Assembly (NCBI GenBank): GCA_037128595.1
Contig: JBAXWB010000006.1
Coordinates: 1 to 64,000, forward strand
Direction of reading: 5' to 3'
Length of the DNA: 64,000 nt
Source of the DNA: a bacterium
GTDB taxonomy: Bacteria > Verrucomicrobiota > Kiritimatiellia > CAIKKV01 > CAITUY01
Part shown: one piece after another, positions 50,027-58,035 of the stretch
How positions within the stretch are numbered: the first letter of the stretch is position 1
How the letters are laid out: each line of letters begins with the position of its first letter
The notes under the pieces: generated by a model
The model's input: only the letters and a program-made list of their open reading frames with translations
Databases searched by the model: none
What the model was told of the DNA's origin: nothing
Position numbers and translations under genes: made by a program

Positions 50027-51297
50027 GTGCGGTATTTCGACGATCAAGAAGGCGTAATGGGGTGAAGGTGAAATCATTGAAGTATTATACGCGGATCGGT
50101 CGTAAAAGCGTTAACCTAGGCGTCACTGATAAGCAGGTTGCAGAGCAAAAGGCTGCGGCCCTGGTGCGTGAGGTCGAACGTGAAGGGGTGGGCCTCATTC
50201 TGCCCAAGCCAATGCGTCTGGCTGCATCTAGGCCGCTTACAGAGCACGTTGAGGAGTATATCAAGGATCTAACCGTGCTCGGTCGTTCTGAGAAGCATAT
50301 TAACCTTGTAGAAAGTCGTGTGCGCCGTCTCCTGACCGAATGCGGTTGGTCAGTCCTGGGCGAAATAACAGCGGATAGTTTCCAAACGTGGCGAGCCAAA
50401 CAAAAAGCTGCCCCGAAAACAATCAACGAATATTTAAACGCAATTCGTGCCTTTTGCAATTGGATGGTCGATCAAAACCGCATGACATTGAATCCCCTGA
50501 TGCGAATAGTCCGAGTCGAGACACGCGGCATGCAAGTTGAACGGCGGGCGCTTACCGTCGAGGAGGTTTCCGGCCTTCTATCCATTTCGGGGAGCCGTTC
50601 GCTATTCTATCTGGTGGCAGTCCAAACGGGTTTGCGGCGGGGAGAAATCGAGGGGCTTAAATGGGGAGACATTGATTTTGACACCATAGCGCCCTGCATC
50701 CGTGTTCGGGCCTCCACGACAAAAAACCATAAATCGGCTGTTATCCCGCTTCATGATCAACTGACTGCGGCGCTGTCGGCCTTTCAGCCTTCTTTCGTGG
50801 ATGCCGGCGAACTGGTCTTCCCAGGCGGATTACCCCGCATGCGCGCAATGCGTATGGACTACAACGCGGCGGGGATCGCTGCACAAGACACTCAGGGCCG
50901 CCTGGTGGATTTCCATTGTCTGCGTAAAACATTCGACACGCGTTTGCAAGTGAATGGTGCGGGGCTCACAACAGTCATGAATCTGATGCGGCACAGCGGC
51001 CCAAATTTGACGGCCATAACCTACACGGATGCATCACTCTTGCCACAGGCGCAAGCGATTAATGCCCTGCCCTGGTATGGCAAAAAAAAAGGGACTGAAA
51101 AAGGGACCACATCGATAGTCAAAACGGGTTCCGAAGGGTCTGCAACTGTCCACAACACAAAAACGCAAGACCAACATGAAACCCCTGCTAACATTGATCA
51201 GAGTCGCGATTTGTCCCAACGTGTCCGCAGGGGTCTAAAAAGGAAAATGGTCGGGGCGGCGGGATTTGAACCCGCGACCTTTTGGTCCCGAATCTAA
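50023..51297 (+). CDS. Tyrosine recombinase (integrase) of the element
   Basis: 424 residues. The N-terminal arm and SAM-like domain (RPLTEHVEEYIKDLTVLGRS, residues ~67-86) is followed by the catalytic domain with Arg in VAVQTGLRRGEIEGLKW, Lys in ASTTKNHKSAVIPLH, His-x-x-Arg in FHCLRKTFDTRL, His in LMRHSGPNL and the nucleophile Tyr in AITYTD. The C-terminus (KRKMVGAAGFEPATFWSRI) is encoded by the att site itself, that is, by the tRNA 3' end, so recombination changes the last residues. Confidence 0.93.
   Translation: MSAVFRRSRRRNGVKVKSLKYYTRIGRKSVNLGVTDKQVAEQKAAALVREVEREGVGLILPKPMRLAASRPLTEHVEEYIKDLTVLGRSEKHINLVESRVRRLLTECGWSVLGEITADSFQTWRAKQKAAPKTINEYLNAIRAFCNWMVDQNRMTLNPLMRIVRVETRGMQVERRALTVEEVSGLLSISGSRSLFYLVAVQTGLRRGEIEGLKWGDIDFDTIAPCIRVRASTTKNHKSAVIPLHDQLTAALSAFQPSFVDAGELVFPGGLPRMRAMRMDYNAAGIAAQDTQGRLVDFHCLRKTFDTRLQVNGAGLTTVMNLMRHSGPNLTAITYTDASLLPQAQAINALPWYGKKKGTEKGTTSIVKTGSEGSATVHNTKTQDQHETPANIDQSRDLSQRVRRGLKRKMVGAAGFEPATFWSRI
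51247..51293 (-). repeat. attR: tRNA 3' half (tRNA-Pro-like, incomplete)
   Basis: On the minus strand it reads from the anticodon loop (TTCGGGA) through the 3' anticodon strand, variable loop (AGGTC), T-arm and acceptor to CCA. Upstream of the anticodon it diverges, so it is not a functional tRNA. The GGG in the anticodon loop fits tRNA-Pro, inferred from the half only. The repeat overlaps the integrase stop region. Confidence 0.75.
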
Positions 51298-51691
51298 AAG
51301 GCATTATTTTTTGAGTTCAAACCACCCATCACGAGTCGTTTGAACTATTTGCAAAATGCATAACTACAACTATTTACGACTAATCTAGCAAAACACATGG
51401 TTTCAGCAACAGTCGGAACGAAATTGGCAGAACCCGCGATCACAGCAAATAAAAGCCAAACATTTCAGGTGGTTCGATTATGGATTTCACAGAAGGTATG
51501 CAGTGACAACCACAGAACCATGAAATCCCTAAACGCTTCCACCAGCACGCGGCATCTTTCCCCACCCGCCTCCGAGTAAATTACCCTCCTTTCCGAGTTA
51601 TAATACTTAGAGGGAGGCGCTTTCTTTTCGCCTCACCGGCAGTCTCGTCGACTGCCATTTCATCAACCCCCAACCCCCACAAGGAACCCCC
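51298..51691. other. Intergenic region after the element
   Basis: No gene recognised. It contains one inverted repeat AGTTCAAAC (51,314-51,322) / GTTTGAACT (51,338-51,346) and is AT-rich at 51,340-51,390, a possible promoter region for the downstream module. Confidence 0.45.
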
Positions 51692-51991
51692 ATGAACTAT
51701 CGCGAAATCATAGACCGTATCCGACGCCTCAATATCCCCGCTCGCGCTAAAGCCGAACTGCTGATGCTCTACCACCGTGCCCGCAGCATAGGCGAGCGCA
51801 TCCTGCGTTTTATCGAGCGTCACCGGGAATTTGCTGAGGCCATGCTGCTGGGTGCCATCGCAGCCTATCTCGTGGCCCACGTACCCTGGATCGGCGGCTT
51901 TCTGGCGCTTTGCACGCTTATCACGGCGGCTGCTATCGGCGTCATGAAGCAAATGCACGAGGACCTCTCCCAACTGTTTGCAACTACCTGA
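51692..51991 (+). CDS. Small membrane protein at the head of the recombination module
   Basis: 99 residues: an amphipathic basic N-terminus (IDRIRRLNIPARAKAELL), then two hydrophobic segments (AEAMLLGAIAAYLVAHV and GGFLALCTLITAAAIGVM). It starts after CAAGGAACCCCC. No family recognised. It is followed 11 bp later by the clamp paralogue and may be a phage/plasmid-type accessory. Confidence 0.6.
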   Translation: MNYREIIDRIRRLNIPARAKAELLMLYHRARSIGERILRFIERHREFAEAMLLGAIAAYLVAHVPWIGGFLALCTLITAAAIGVMKQMHEDLSQLFATT

Positions 51992-52002
51992 AAGGAACCG
52001 CC

Positions 52003-53487
52003 ATGGAACTTACTATCCCCCGTTCTGAATTGAAAACCGCCGTCACCGGCTTATCCAAGATCATCCCCGGAAAGGTAACGATCCCCATCCTGGGCGCGGT
52101 TCGATTTGAAGCCAAAAACGGCTTAACCGCCACCGCCACCGATCTCGACCAGACCGCCTGTTTCAGCTTTCTGAACGCGACCTGCTCTGAAGAAGGTGGG
52201 TTTATCATGCCCCTCAGCACACTGAAGGAATTAACCAAGGGCGCGGACCGTGATCAAATCCGCCTCGTCACCGCTCCCGGCAACCAGATCGCCATTACCA
52301 ACAATGTAGCCGGCAATGCCATCCAGTTCACAGTGAATGCGCTGGATCCGGCCGAATGGCCTGAAACGAAGATAGACGTGCAGCATTCGCCAGCCGATGG
52401 TTTCCTCGAAACCTACCGCCGACTTGCGCCATTCGTTTCAACCGACCCCACCCGCTACGTGCTTAACAGCATCTACCTGGATGTCAGCGGCACTGGTGAC
52501 CGCCCCGGCTGCATGGTTAGCGTGGATGGCCGCCGGTTGTCAGTGTGGAATAGCATGCGTTTTGACCTGAAAAGCTCATGCCTGATCCCTGCCAGCCGCT
52601 TTCTCACATGGGCGGGATTAACCGGCACGCCCTTCATCGGCTTACGGGAGGAAATAACGCCAAAAAGTGGCAAAGTTCCCGAATTCCGTAAAGCCTGGTT
52701 CGGCCTGACGGTGGGAGCCTGGAATTATACCGTTAAGGTTCCTGATGGCACCTTTCCGAACTGGCGTCAGGTGATCCCCGACTACTCGCTTGATCCGAAT
52801 CTGCAACGCTGCTGTTTCACCGACAAGGACGCAGAAGCGTTGCGGAAGATTCTGCCCGGTTTCCCTGGGCATGATTCTGACCATGGGACCATCGTACTGG
52901 TGGGCAAAGAGAGCCGCTTGAGTATCAGTGGTCGGGGCAAGGATGCCGCCACCGATACTGTGCTGACACTGGAGGGCGGGTCTTCGTATGAGGGAGCGGG
53001 CGGTGAGATTGGCCTGAACCGGACGTATTTGCTTGAGGCGCTCGCCGCCGGCTTCAGGACGTTCAGTTATGTGGCTGAGATGAGTCCGCTCAAGAGTGTG
53101 GATGATCGCGGTGGCACGCACGTCATCATGCCGGTTCGAACAGGACGTGAAACAGTGAAAGTACCTGAGGTGAAAGTAACGGTGGCTGCCGAGAATGAAA
53201 CACCAACGGCTATACCGGAAGCGGTGCCGGTTATTGAAGGAAACGAAGTAACGGTCCCAGTGACCAATAAGGAGAATGTAATGCCTGAAAAGACAGAAGA
53301 GTTGAGCGCGCTGGATAGACTCCAGGCGACGTATGAGACAGCCAGGTTGAAAGTCAGGGAGGCCCAGGCCACTCTGGCTGATCTGGCCGGTCTGATCAAG
53401 GAAGTGGCTAAAGAGGACCGTCAGCGTAAAGCCGAAGTGGAGAGTGTCCGCTCGGGGCTGGCGAAACTGCAGGCTATCAAGGTTTGA
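52003..53487 (+). CDS. DNA polymerase sliding-clamp (DnaN) paralogue with C-terminal coiled-coil tail
   Basis: Start ATG 52,003 after AAAGGAA. Residues 1-379 form the three-domain beta-clamp (MELTIPRSELKTAVTGL, the FPNWRQVIPD signature ~251-260, and the canonical terminal VIMPVR ~374-379). Instead of ending there as DnaN does, the protein continues 115 residues: a low-complexity Val/Glu/Pro linker and then a charged coiled coil (ALDRLQATYETARLKVREAQ onward). The presence of a clamp outside a dnaA-dnaN context suggests a mobile-element clamp. An in-frame internal start at 53,281 with a strong ribosome binding site lies at the beginning of the coiled coil. Confidence 0.85.
   Translation: MELTIPRSELKTAVTGLSKIIPGKVTIPILGAVRFEAKNGLTATATDLDQTACFSFLNATCSEEGGFIMPLSTLKELTKGADRDQIRLVTAPGNQIAITNNVAGNAIQFTVNALDPAEWPETKIDVQHSPADGFLETYRRLAPFVSTDPTRYVLNSIYLDVSGTGDRPGCMVSVDGRRLSVWNSMRFDLKSSCLIPASRFLTWAGLTGTPFIGLREEITPKSGKVPEFRKAWFGLTVGAWNYTVKVPDGTFPNWRQVIPDYSLDPNLQRCCFTDKDAEALRKILPGFPGHDSDHGTIVLVGKESRLSISGRGKDAATDTVLTLEGGSSYEGAGGEIGLNRTYLLEALAAGFRTFSYVAEMSPLKSVDDRGGTHVIMPVRTGRETVKVPEVKVTVAAENETPTAIPEAVPVIEGNEVTVPVTNKENVMPEKTEELSALDRLQATYETARLKVREAQATLADLAGLIKEVAKEDRQRKAEVESVRSGLAKLQAIKV
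53266..53487 (+). promoter_or_regulatory. Internal ribosome binding site and start within the clamp gene
   Basis: AATAAGGAGAATGTA precedes ATG at 53,281, giving a near-perfect Shine-Dalgarno at a normal distance in the same frame. Translation from it would yield a 68-residue coiled-coil protein (MPEKTEELSALDRL onward). Either a second product or a trace of two genes fused by loss of a stop. Confidence 0.55.
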
Positions 53488-53510
53488 GGCCTGAGAGATA
53501 AACATTGAGG

Positions 53511-53536
53511 GGGCCGTGGGAGCAATCCTGCGGCCC
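53511..53536 (+). terminator. Hairpin after the clamp gene
   Basis: GGGCCG (53,511-53,516) pairs with CGGCCC (53,531-53,536), with additional GGGA/TCCT pairing inside. It is followed only by TTTC, so it is a weak terminator or processing hairpin. Confidence 0.4.
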
Positions 53537-53558
53537 TTTCGCATTATAGGAGCAAACG

Positions 53559-53774
53559 ATGAGCAGATTCGACGTAGTAATGGAGGTCGCCTGTGGATCC
53601 GAGTATCGGACTGGGCGCCAGATCGCCATTCAGGTGAGTGGCACGGACCGCTTGGATGCCGCCTTACGGGCGGAACGAGTGGCCGATAAGGGGTTGAAGG
53701 AGAACGAGTACGCCCACGCAACCAGCGTGGAACCGACTGACGATCCCCCCGCGATGATGGCGATGGCAGCCTGA
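53559..53774 (+). CDS. Small unknown protein
   Basis: 71 residues (MSRFDVVMEVACGSEYRTGR), mixed alpha/beta, with an acidic proline-containing C-terminus. The start follows TATAGGAGCAAACG, a good ribosome binding site. It is located between the clamp and the Rad52-tail-like gene. No family recognised. Confidence 0.5.
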   Translation: MSRFDVVMEVACGSEYRTGRQIAIQVSGTDRLDAALRAERVADKGLKENEYAHATSVEPTDDPPAMMAMAA

Positions 53775-53784
53775 GGAGAAACAA

Positions 53785-54201
53785 ATGCTTAAAGCTATCG
53801 TGTCATACGCAAAGAAGTTACCGGTGCCTGGCGCTGAATACTCCAGTCAGGGATTCAGCCTTAGCCTGGAGACAGAAATCAGCGAGCGGGATCCGGCATT
53901 GATCCAGGCTAAACTCCACGAGACCTTCGAGCTGGTTAAGAACAGTGTCGAAAGTGAACTCGTAAAGCAGTCCAGTTTACCCACTCCGACAGCAAGCATG
54001 AAGCCTGCTCCGTCGCCGGAGAAGGCCAGCAACAAGCAGATCAAGTATCTGACCGACCTGGCTCAGCAGAAAAACATTACCCTTTCGGATCTCAATGCGA
54101 CGATCCGGAAGCAATGCGGGGTAACGGGGCTGTACGACCTCTCCCGCAAGCAATGTTCGGATCTGCTGGATGAGCTGAACGGTAAACGCAAAGCAGCATA
54201 A
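53785..54201 (+). CDS. Protein with C-terminal motif of phage recombination proteins
   Basis: 138 residues. The N-terminal half (FSLSLETEIS) is beta-rich. The C-terminal ~60 residues (SNKQIKYLTDLAQQKNITLS then LYDLSRKQCSDLLDELNG) match the small helical domain often found at the ends of phage single-strand-annealing and related proteins. Start after GAGGAGAAACAA. Probably binds DNA or a partner in the same module; the annealing domain itself is not obvious. Confidence 0.6.
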   Translation: MLKAIVSYAKKLPVPGAEYSSQGFSLSLETEISERDPALIQAKLHETFELVKNSVESELVKQSSLPTPTASMKPAPSPEKASNKQIKYLTDLAQQKNITLSDLNATIRKQCGVTGLYDLSRKQCSDLLDELNGKRKAA

Positions 54202-54254
54202 CCATGGCGGGGCGGGGACATTCCCCTCCCCGCCTCAACCGAAGGACTTTTTTT

Positions 54255-55112
54255 ATGTCTACCCTGTCAGAATATCGAGATCGGCCGCACTGGAGTTTCA
54301 GCGCATTGAACCAATTTCTTAACATTTGCAGCTTACAATATGCGTTCCAACGCATCATCCGACTGCCTCAGGCGTTCACATCTGTTAACTTGAGCTTCGG
54401 GTCGGCCTTCCACCGATGCCTGGAGTGGATCCAGCTCACACGCAAGGATGGCCAGTCAGTGAGGCGGGAAGAAGCCGCCGACCTGTTCCAAACCCTATGG
54501 TTACGGCAAATCAAGGAGGATCGCCTTATCCGGTTCGATAACGACCAGAACGCTGATGATCTAAGTCGGCAGGGGCGAGACATGGTCGCCTGCCTCGTCG
54601 ACCGCCTGGATCCCGAGGAGAAAGTCGTATCAATCAGTGAGGCTTTTGCTGTACCGCTAGTTGATCAGTGGGGCGAATCGCTGGAAACGCCCATGATTGG
54701 GGAAATTGATACCGTCGTTCAGAAAGCCGGCCGTAAGACGCTGGTGGACTGGAAAACCTCGGGCGCCCGATGGCCCAAGCAGAAGCCACACCTGGACCTA
54801 CAGCCGACCGTATTCCTGTATGGCTACCAGCATACCCATGGCGAGACACCGGACTTCAGGTTTGATGTCGTAGTAAAATCCAAAACCCCGGTCCTGGAAC
54901 AGCACCTGACCACCCGTACCCAGGACCAATTTGACCGGATGGTCTGCCTGGTTAAACGGGCAGAATCGATGATCGCAGCTGAGCACTGGTTACCCTGTGA
55001 GCAGTCGTTCTATTGCGGCAGCTGTGGGTTCCAGGAGGCATGCCGGGGGTGGCACCGGCAACAAGCACGGACCATTAGCATTGGAGGTAACGATGTCAGG
55101 AATGCAGCTTAG
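54255..55112 (+). CDS. PD-(D/E)XK nuclease, RecB/Cas4-like with cysteine cluster
   Basis: 285 residues. Catalytic pattern: MIGEIDTVV (Glu-x-Asp, ~148-155) and TLVDWKTSG (Asp-Trp-Lys, ~162-170). A Cys at ~25 in NICSLQYAF and three Cys in FYCGSCGFQEAC near the C-terminus have the spacing of the [4Fe-4S] cluster of Cas4 and AddB-type nucleases. It is thus a probable exonuclease for recombination or end processing. Start ATG 54,255 after GAAGGAC. No cas1/cas2 or CRISPR array is near, so a CRISPR role is unlikely. Confidence 0.85.
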   Translation: MSTLSEYRDRPHWSFSALNQFLNICSLQYAFQRIIRLPQAFTSVNLSFGSAFHRCLEWIQLTRKDGQSVRREEAADLFQTLWLRQIKEDRLIRFDNDQNADDLSRQGRDMVACLVDRLDPEEKVVSISEAFAVPLVDQWGESLETPMIGEIDTVVQKAGRKTLVDWKTSGARWPKQKPHLDLQPTVFLYGYQHTHGETPDFRFDVVVKSKTPVLEQHLTTRTQDQFDRMVCLVKRAESMIAAEHWLPCEQSFYCGSCGFQEACRGWHRQQARTISIGGNDVRNAA

Positions 55113-55117
55113 TTTAA

Positions 55118-55309
55118 TTGGCCCAGTGCGGATCCGGGTCACGATGGAACCAGGGAGGTTACTCCTCCCCAGAAGACCTACTAATCACCCGGCAGCTCAT
55201 CCAAGCCGGCCAGATCCTGAAGATCGGGGTGCTTGATCACGTTAACCTGGGCGCAACCGGACAGTACAGGTCACTGAAGGATGCGGGGCTGGTGGAGTTC
55301 ACCGCTTAA
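55118..55309 (+). pseudogene. C-terminal fragment of RadC (JAB/MPN) protein
   Basis: SSPEDLLITRQLIQAG, LKIGVLDHVNLG and YRSLKDAGLVEF are the C-terminal 45 residues of RadC, while the catalytic EHxxHNHPSG part is missing upstream. The five frames before it give no continuation, so this is a remnant left in the recombination module. Confidence 0.75.
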
Positions 55310-55311
55310 AG

Positions 55312-55346
55312 TACTGGGGGAGTCGGCATGTCCGACTCCCCCAGTA
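55312..55346. terminator. 15-bp perfect hairpin closing the recombination module
   Basis: TACTGGGGGAGTCGG (55,312-55,326) / CCGACTCCCCCAGTA (55,332-55,346) with a 5-nt CATGT loop. It lies between convergent genes, so it is probably bidirectional, but lacks T-tracts. Confidence 0.65.
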
Positions 55347-55384
55347 TCGCGGGCGCAGGGTACGCCGTTTGTTAGCTATCGCAG

Positions 55385-56008
55385 TCAACCCGTAACACAA
55401 TTACACATACCGCCCTGCCGTGGCTCCCATCCAGGATCTTCAACCAGCAAAGAGGCAGGATCCTCAATAAGATCAGATTCACCATTGCCGTTGATCAAAT
55501 TTTTACACCAACCCGAAACATAGATTAGCGCAGATGCACACCCCTGACGCAGGAACTCCAAATCACCAATATCTCCCTCTGGGGCAAAGGCCTCATCTAC
55601 CTCAGCCGATTCCGGAAAAACTGGCACATACGCCTCCGGTATCGCACACATGGCAGCGACAACTTCTGAAGCCTTTTTCGTAAGTTCGGCATCTGTCAGG
55701 CTCGGTAATGCCACGTAAAGATCATAGGCATGGCCCAGGATGCTGAAATAGAAATAATTCCCGTACTTAACGACTTCCGGATCTGTATCGAACCCGCCAG
55801 CATCGGTTGCCCACATCATGAACCTCTGATTGGGAGCCATGCCGGAAAGATCGAGTTCAGGAATCACGTCACACTTATCGCGTCCGGCATCCAGAAGCTG
55901 ACCGGCCAGCAGAACAACATTCTGAACCAGTTCCCTGATATTGCCCGCTTCCAGAACCATGGCGTCAATCCGGGGATCATTTTCAAACCTGTTGATTGAT
56001 TTCGTCAA
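55385..56008 (-). CDS. Unknown acidic protein coupled to the transpeptidase
   Basis: 207 residues, predicted soluble and helical (DAMVLEAGNIRELVQNVVLL, YFSILGHAYDLYVALPSL), with C-terminal CNCV. The ATG overlaps the stop of the transpeptidase gene (ATGA), implying joint expression. No family recognised. There is a moderately acidic C-terminal region (EDPASLLVEDPGWEPRQ). Confidence 0.55.
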   Translation of the reverse strand: MTKSINRFENDPRIDAMVLEAGNIRELVQNVVLLAGQLLDAGRDKCDVIPELDLSGMAPNQRFMMWATDAGGFDTDPEVVKYGNYFYFSILGHAYDLYVALPSLTDAELTKKASEVVAAMCAIPEAYVPVFPESAEVDEAFAPEGDIGDLEFLRQGCASALIYVSGWCKNLINGNGESDLIEDPASLLVEDPGWEPRQGGMCNCVTG

Positions 56009-57750
56009 AATGTCTCATTACTTTCCGGAGAGGTAACATTACGGACAGGCTCATTTTCAGTTGGAATGATATCCAAATAACGTACGACCTGTTTAGCGAT
56101 TTCACCGAATACGGGAGCAGCGACGGCACCGCCAGTGTGCAATGGCTGCGGCTCATCAAACACCACTATCATCCCGATTTCAGGCTTTTCTGCCGGTAGG
56201 AACCCGACAAATGAGGCCATGTAATCGGTCTCGGAATAATGACCTCCTTTGACTTTTTGCGCAGTTCCGGTCTTGCCAGCCACCCGGAAGCCATCCACAT
56301 GCGCCTTCGTCCCGGTCCCACCCACCTCGCAAACCCGGGCCAGAAGGGAACGCATCAGCGCGGCCGTGTCCGACCTGATCGCGTGGCCTAGCTCCTCGGG
56401 CTGCCGCCGCAATAGTACCGTTCCGTCGGCAGCGACAATCTCCCGTACCACATAAGGCTTCATCACCACTCCATTATTGGCGATGGTGCAAAGGATGCTC
56501 AGCATTTGGAGCCCCGTGACCGAGACCCCCTGCCCAATCGCGATCCGGCTGGAACTGATGGGAGCCCACTTGGCCAACCTCGGATAAATACCGTATTCTT
56601 CACCAGGAAGGTCAATCCCCAGCTTGCTTCCGACTTCAAAGGCACGTAGATACCGGTCCATATTTACATTTCCTAACTGGATGGCGATTTTGGCAGCACC
56701 GATGTTGCTCGATTTCTTAAGGATGTCCGCGACATTCAAGCGAGGATAAGAGTGGTAATCCCGGAGGATCTTACCCTGGTAAAGCCATCGCCCGTTCTCG
56801 GTTTCAAACATCGTTTCCGGCTTAACGATTCCCATATCCAGCGCCGCTGCGATCACCGATACCTTGAATGTAGAGCCTGGGTCATAAACATAACCAATTG
56901 CCCGGTTCAGTTTCTGCAGGTCATTCGCCTCCCGGTATCGGTTGGGGTCAAATCCTGGACGGCTGACCATGGCCAGAATTTCCCCAGTGCGGATCCGTTG
57001 AATGATGACAAAGGCCGCTGTGGACCGGTTAACTACCATGGCCGCATCTACGGCCTTCTCCGCAATATACTGGATGTTCTGGTCAATCGTCAGGAACACG
57101 TCAGCGCCGTCTTGTGGGGAGATCTCCTGGATGCGCCGGTCAACCATCTCCCGGCGGTGCCCATCCAACCGGCTCTCGATTAACCCGGCACGCCCCTTGA
57201 GATAGTTCTCCAAAAGTTGCTCGACGCCTCCAGACCCAACGCCATCGCTAGTCACATACCCAAGCACATGGCACAACATGCCATTCTGGGGGTAGAACCG
57301 GATTGAGGCATCGTTCATGTGGACCCCCGGCAACTTGAGACTTGCCACTTGTTCCGCCGTCGCCTCAGGGACTAGCCGGGCAACATAGGCGAACTGGCTG
57401 TTCGTCTTGGACAACCTGGCGGTGACCTCGGCAATATCGAAATCCAATAAGGCCTTCAGGCTCAACACGGTGGCATCAACACGGTTACTCGCCATCAGCA
57501 AGGAGGGATCAGCCCAAATGTTCTGGACGCCAATATTAAGCGCAAGAATGCCAGCCGACGTACTGCCGTCTAGAATGCGGCCCCGGGAAACAGCTAGGGT
57601 TTGTTTGAAGGTACGCGTTTTGGCCGCCGTGCCCCGCTCAGGCGCGCCAATACCAAGATGGAGCACCACAAGGCGTACGATCAGTCCAATCATTGCCAAG
57701 CCCAACAGAACCACAATGATCAAAAACCTAGTTAAAGAACGGTCATTCAT
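56005..57750 (-). CDS. FtsI/PBP-type peptidoglycan D,D-transpeptidase
   Basis: 581 residues with a single N-terminal membrane anchor (~9-31), a pedestal/dimerisation domain (~50-200), and a transpeptidase domain with the three penicillin-binding motifs: S-T-F-K at 293-296, S-S-N at 347-349 and K-T-G-T at 493-496. Class B PBPs of this type cross-link septal or side-wall peptidoglycan. It lies outside any dcw cluster and next to an unknown protein and stress-type genes, so it is likely an accessory copy. Confidence 0.9.
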   Translation of the reverse strand: MNDRSLTRFLIIVVLLGLAMIGLIVRLVVLHLGIGAPERGTAAKTRTFKQTLAVSRGRILDGSTSAGILALNIGVQNIWADPSLLMASNRVDATVLSLKALLDFDIAEVTARLSKTNSQFAYVARLVPEATAEQVASLKLPGVHMNDASIRFYPQNGMLCHVLGYVTSDGVGSGGVEQLLENYLKGRAGLIESRLDGHRREMVDRRIQEISPQDGADVFLTIDQNIQYIAEKAVDAAMVVNRSTAAFVIIQRIRTGEILAMVSRPGFDPNRYREANDLQKLNRAIGYVYDPGSTFKVSVIAAALDMGIVKPETMFETENGRWLYQGKILRDYHSYPRLNVADILKKSSNIGAAKIAIQLGNVNMDRYLRAFEVGSKLGIDLPGEEYGIYPRLAKWAPISSSRIAIGQGVSVTGLQMLSILCTIANNGVVMKPYVVREIVAADGTVLLRRQPEELGHAIRSDTAALMRSLLARVCEVGGTGTKAHVDGFRVAGKTGTAQKVKGGHYSETDYMASFVGFLPAEKPEIGMIVVFDEPQPLHTGGAVAAPVFGEIAKQVVRYLDIIPTENEPVRNVTSPESNETF

Positions 57751-58035
57751 TTATCAACGGCCTGTCCGCCCGGGCCAAACACAAGGCCGGAGGCAATTCG
57801 GAACAACAGAGGAAATGCAGTGAACCATCATCCCAGAACCGCACAGTTGCGCCTCTGCGTCGGGAAAACGAACCTACGTGACAGTAGAGGCACTGATTAT
57901 GACTTGTACAGGATCGGGAAATAGACCGCACGTCAGTTCCAAAGGAGGGCTGTACGGGGTGGGGATGACGGGCGCACCAAGCCTGAACAACAAAAACATT
58001 CCTGAAAGAAAACATATGAGTCGTTTTGATCATCA

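Larger units (their letters stand above)
46785..51275. mobile_element. 4.5-kb integrative element with HUH Rep and tyrosine integrase
   Basis: Bounded by exact 29-bp direct repeats (46,785-46,813 and 51,247-51,275) that, read on the minus strand, are the T-arm, acceptor strand and CCA of a tRNA. It encodes, left to right, a Rep with HUH motif, a minus-strand lipoprotein, an unknown protein, an excisionase and an integrase, the last three with ATGA overlaps. Small size plus rolling-circle-type Rep plus integrase resemble integrative plasmids or phage-satellite-like elements. No capsid or relaxosome gene seen. Confidence 0.8.

Noticed and set aside
51247-51293. Complete tRNA-Pro gene
   Set aside because: Only the 3' half is present. 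The sequence upstream of the anticodon loop does not form D-arm or acceptor 5' strand.
54255-55112. Cas4 of a CRISPR system
   Set aside because: No cas1, cas2, effector genes or repeats in the surrounding 10 kb. It sits with a clamp and RadC remnant instead.
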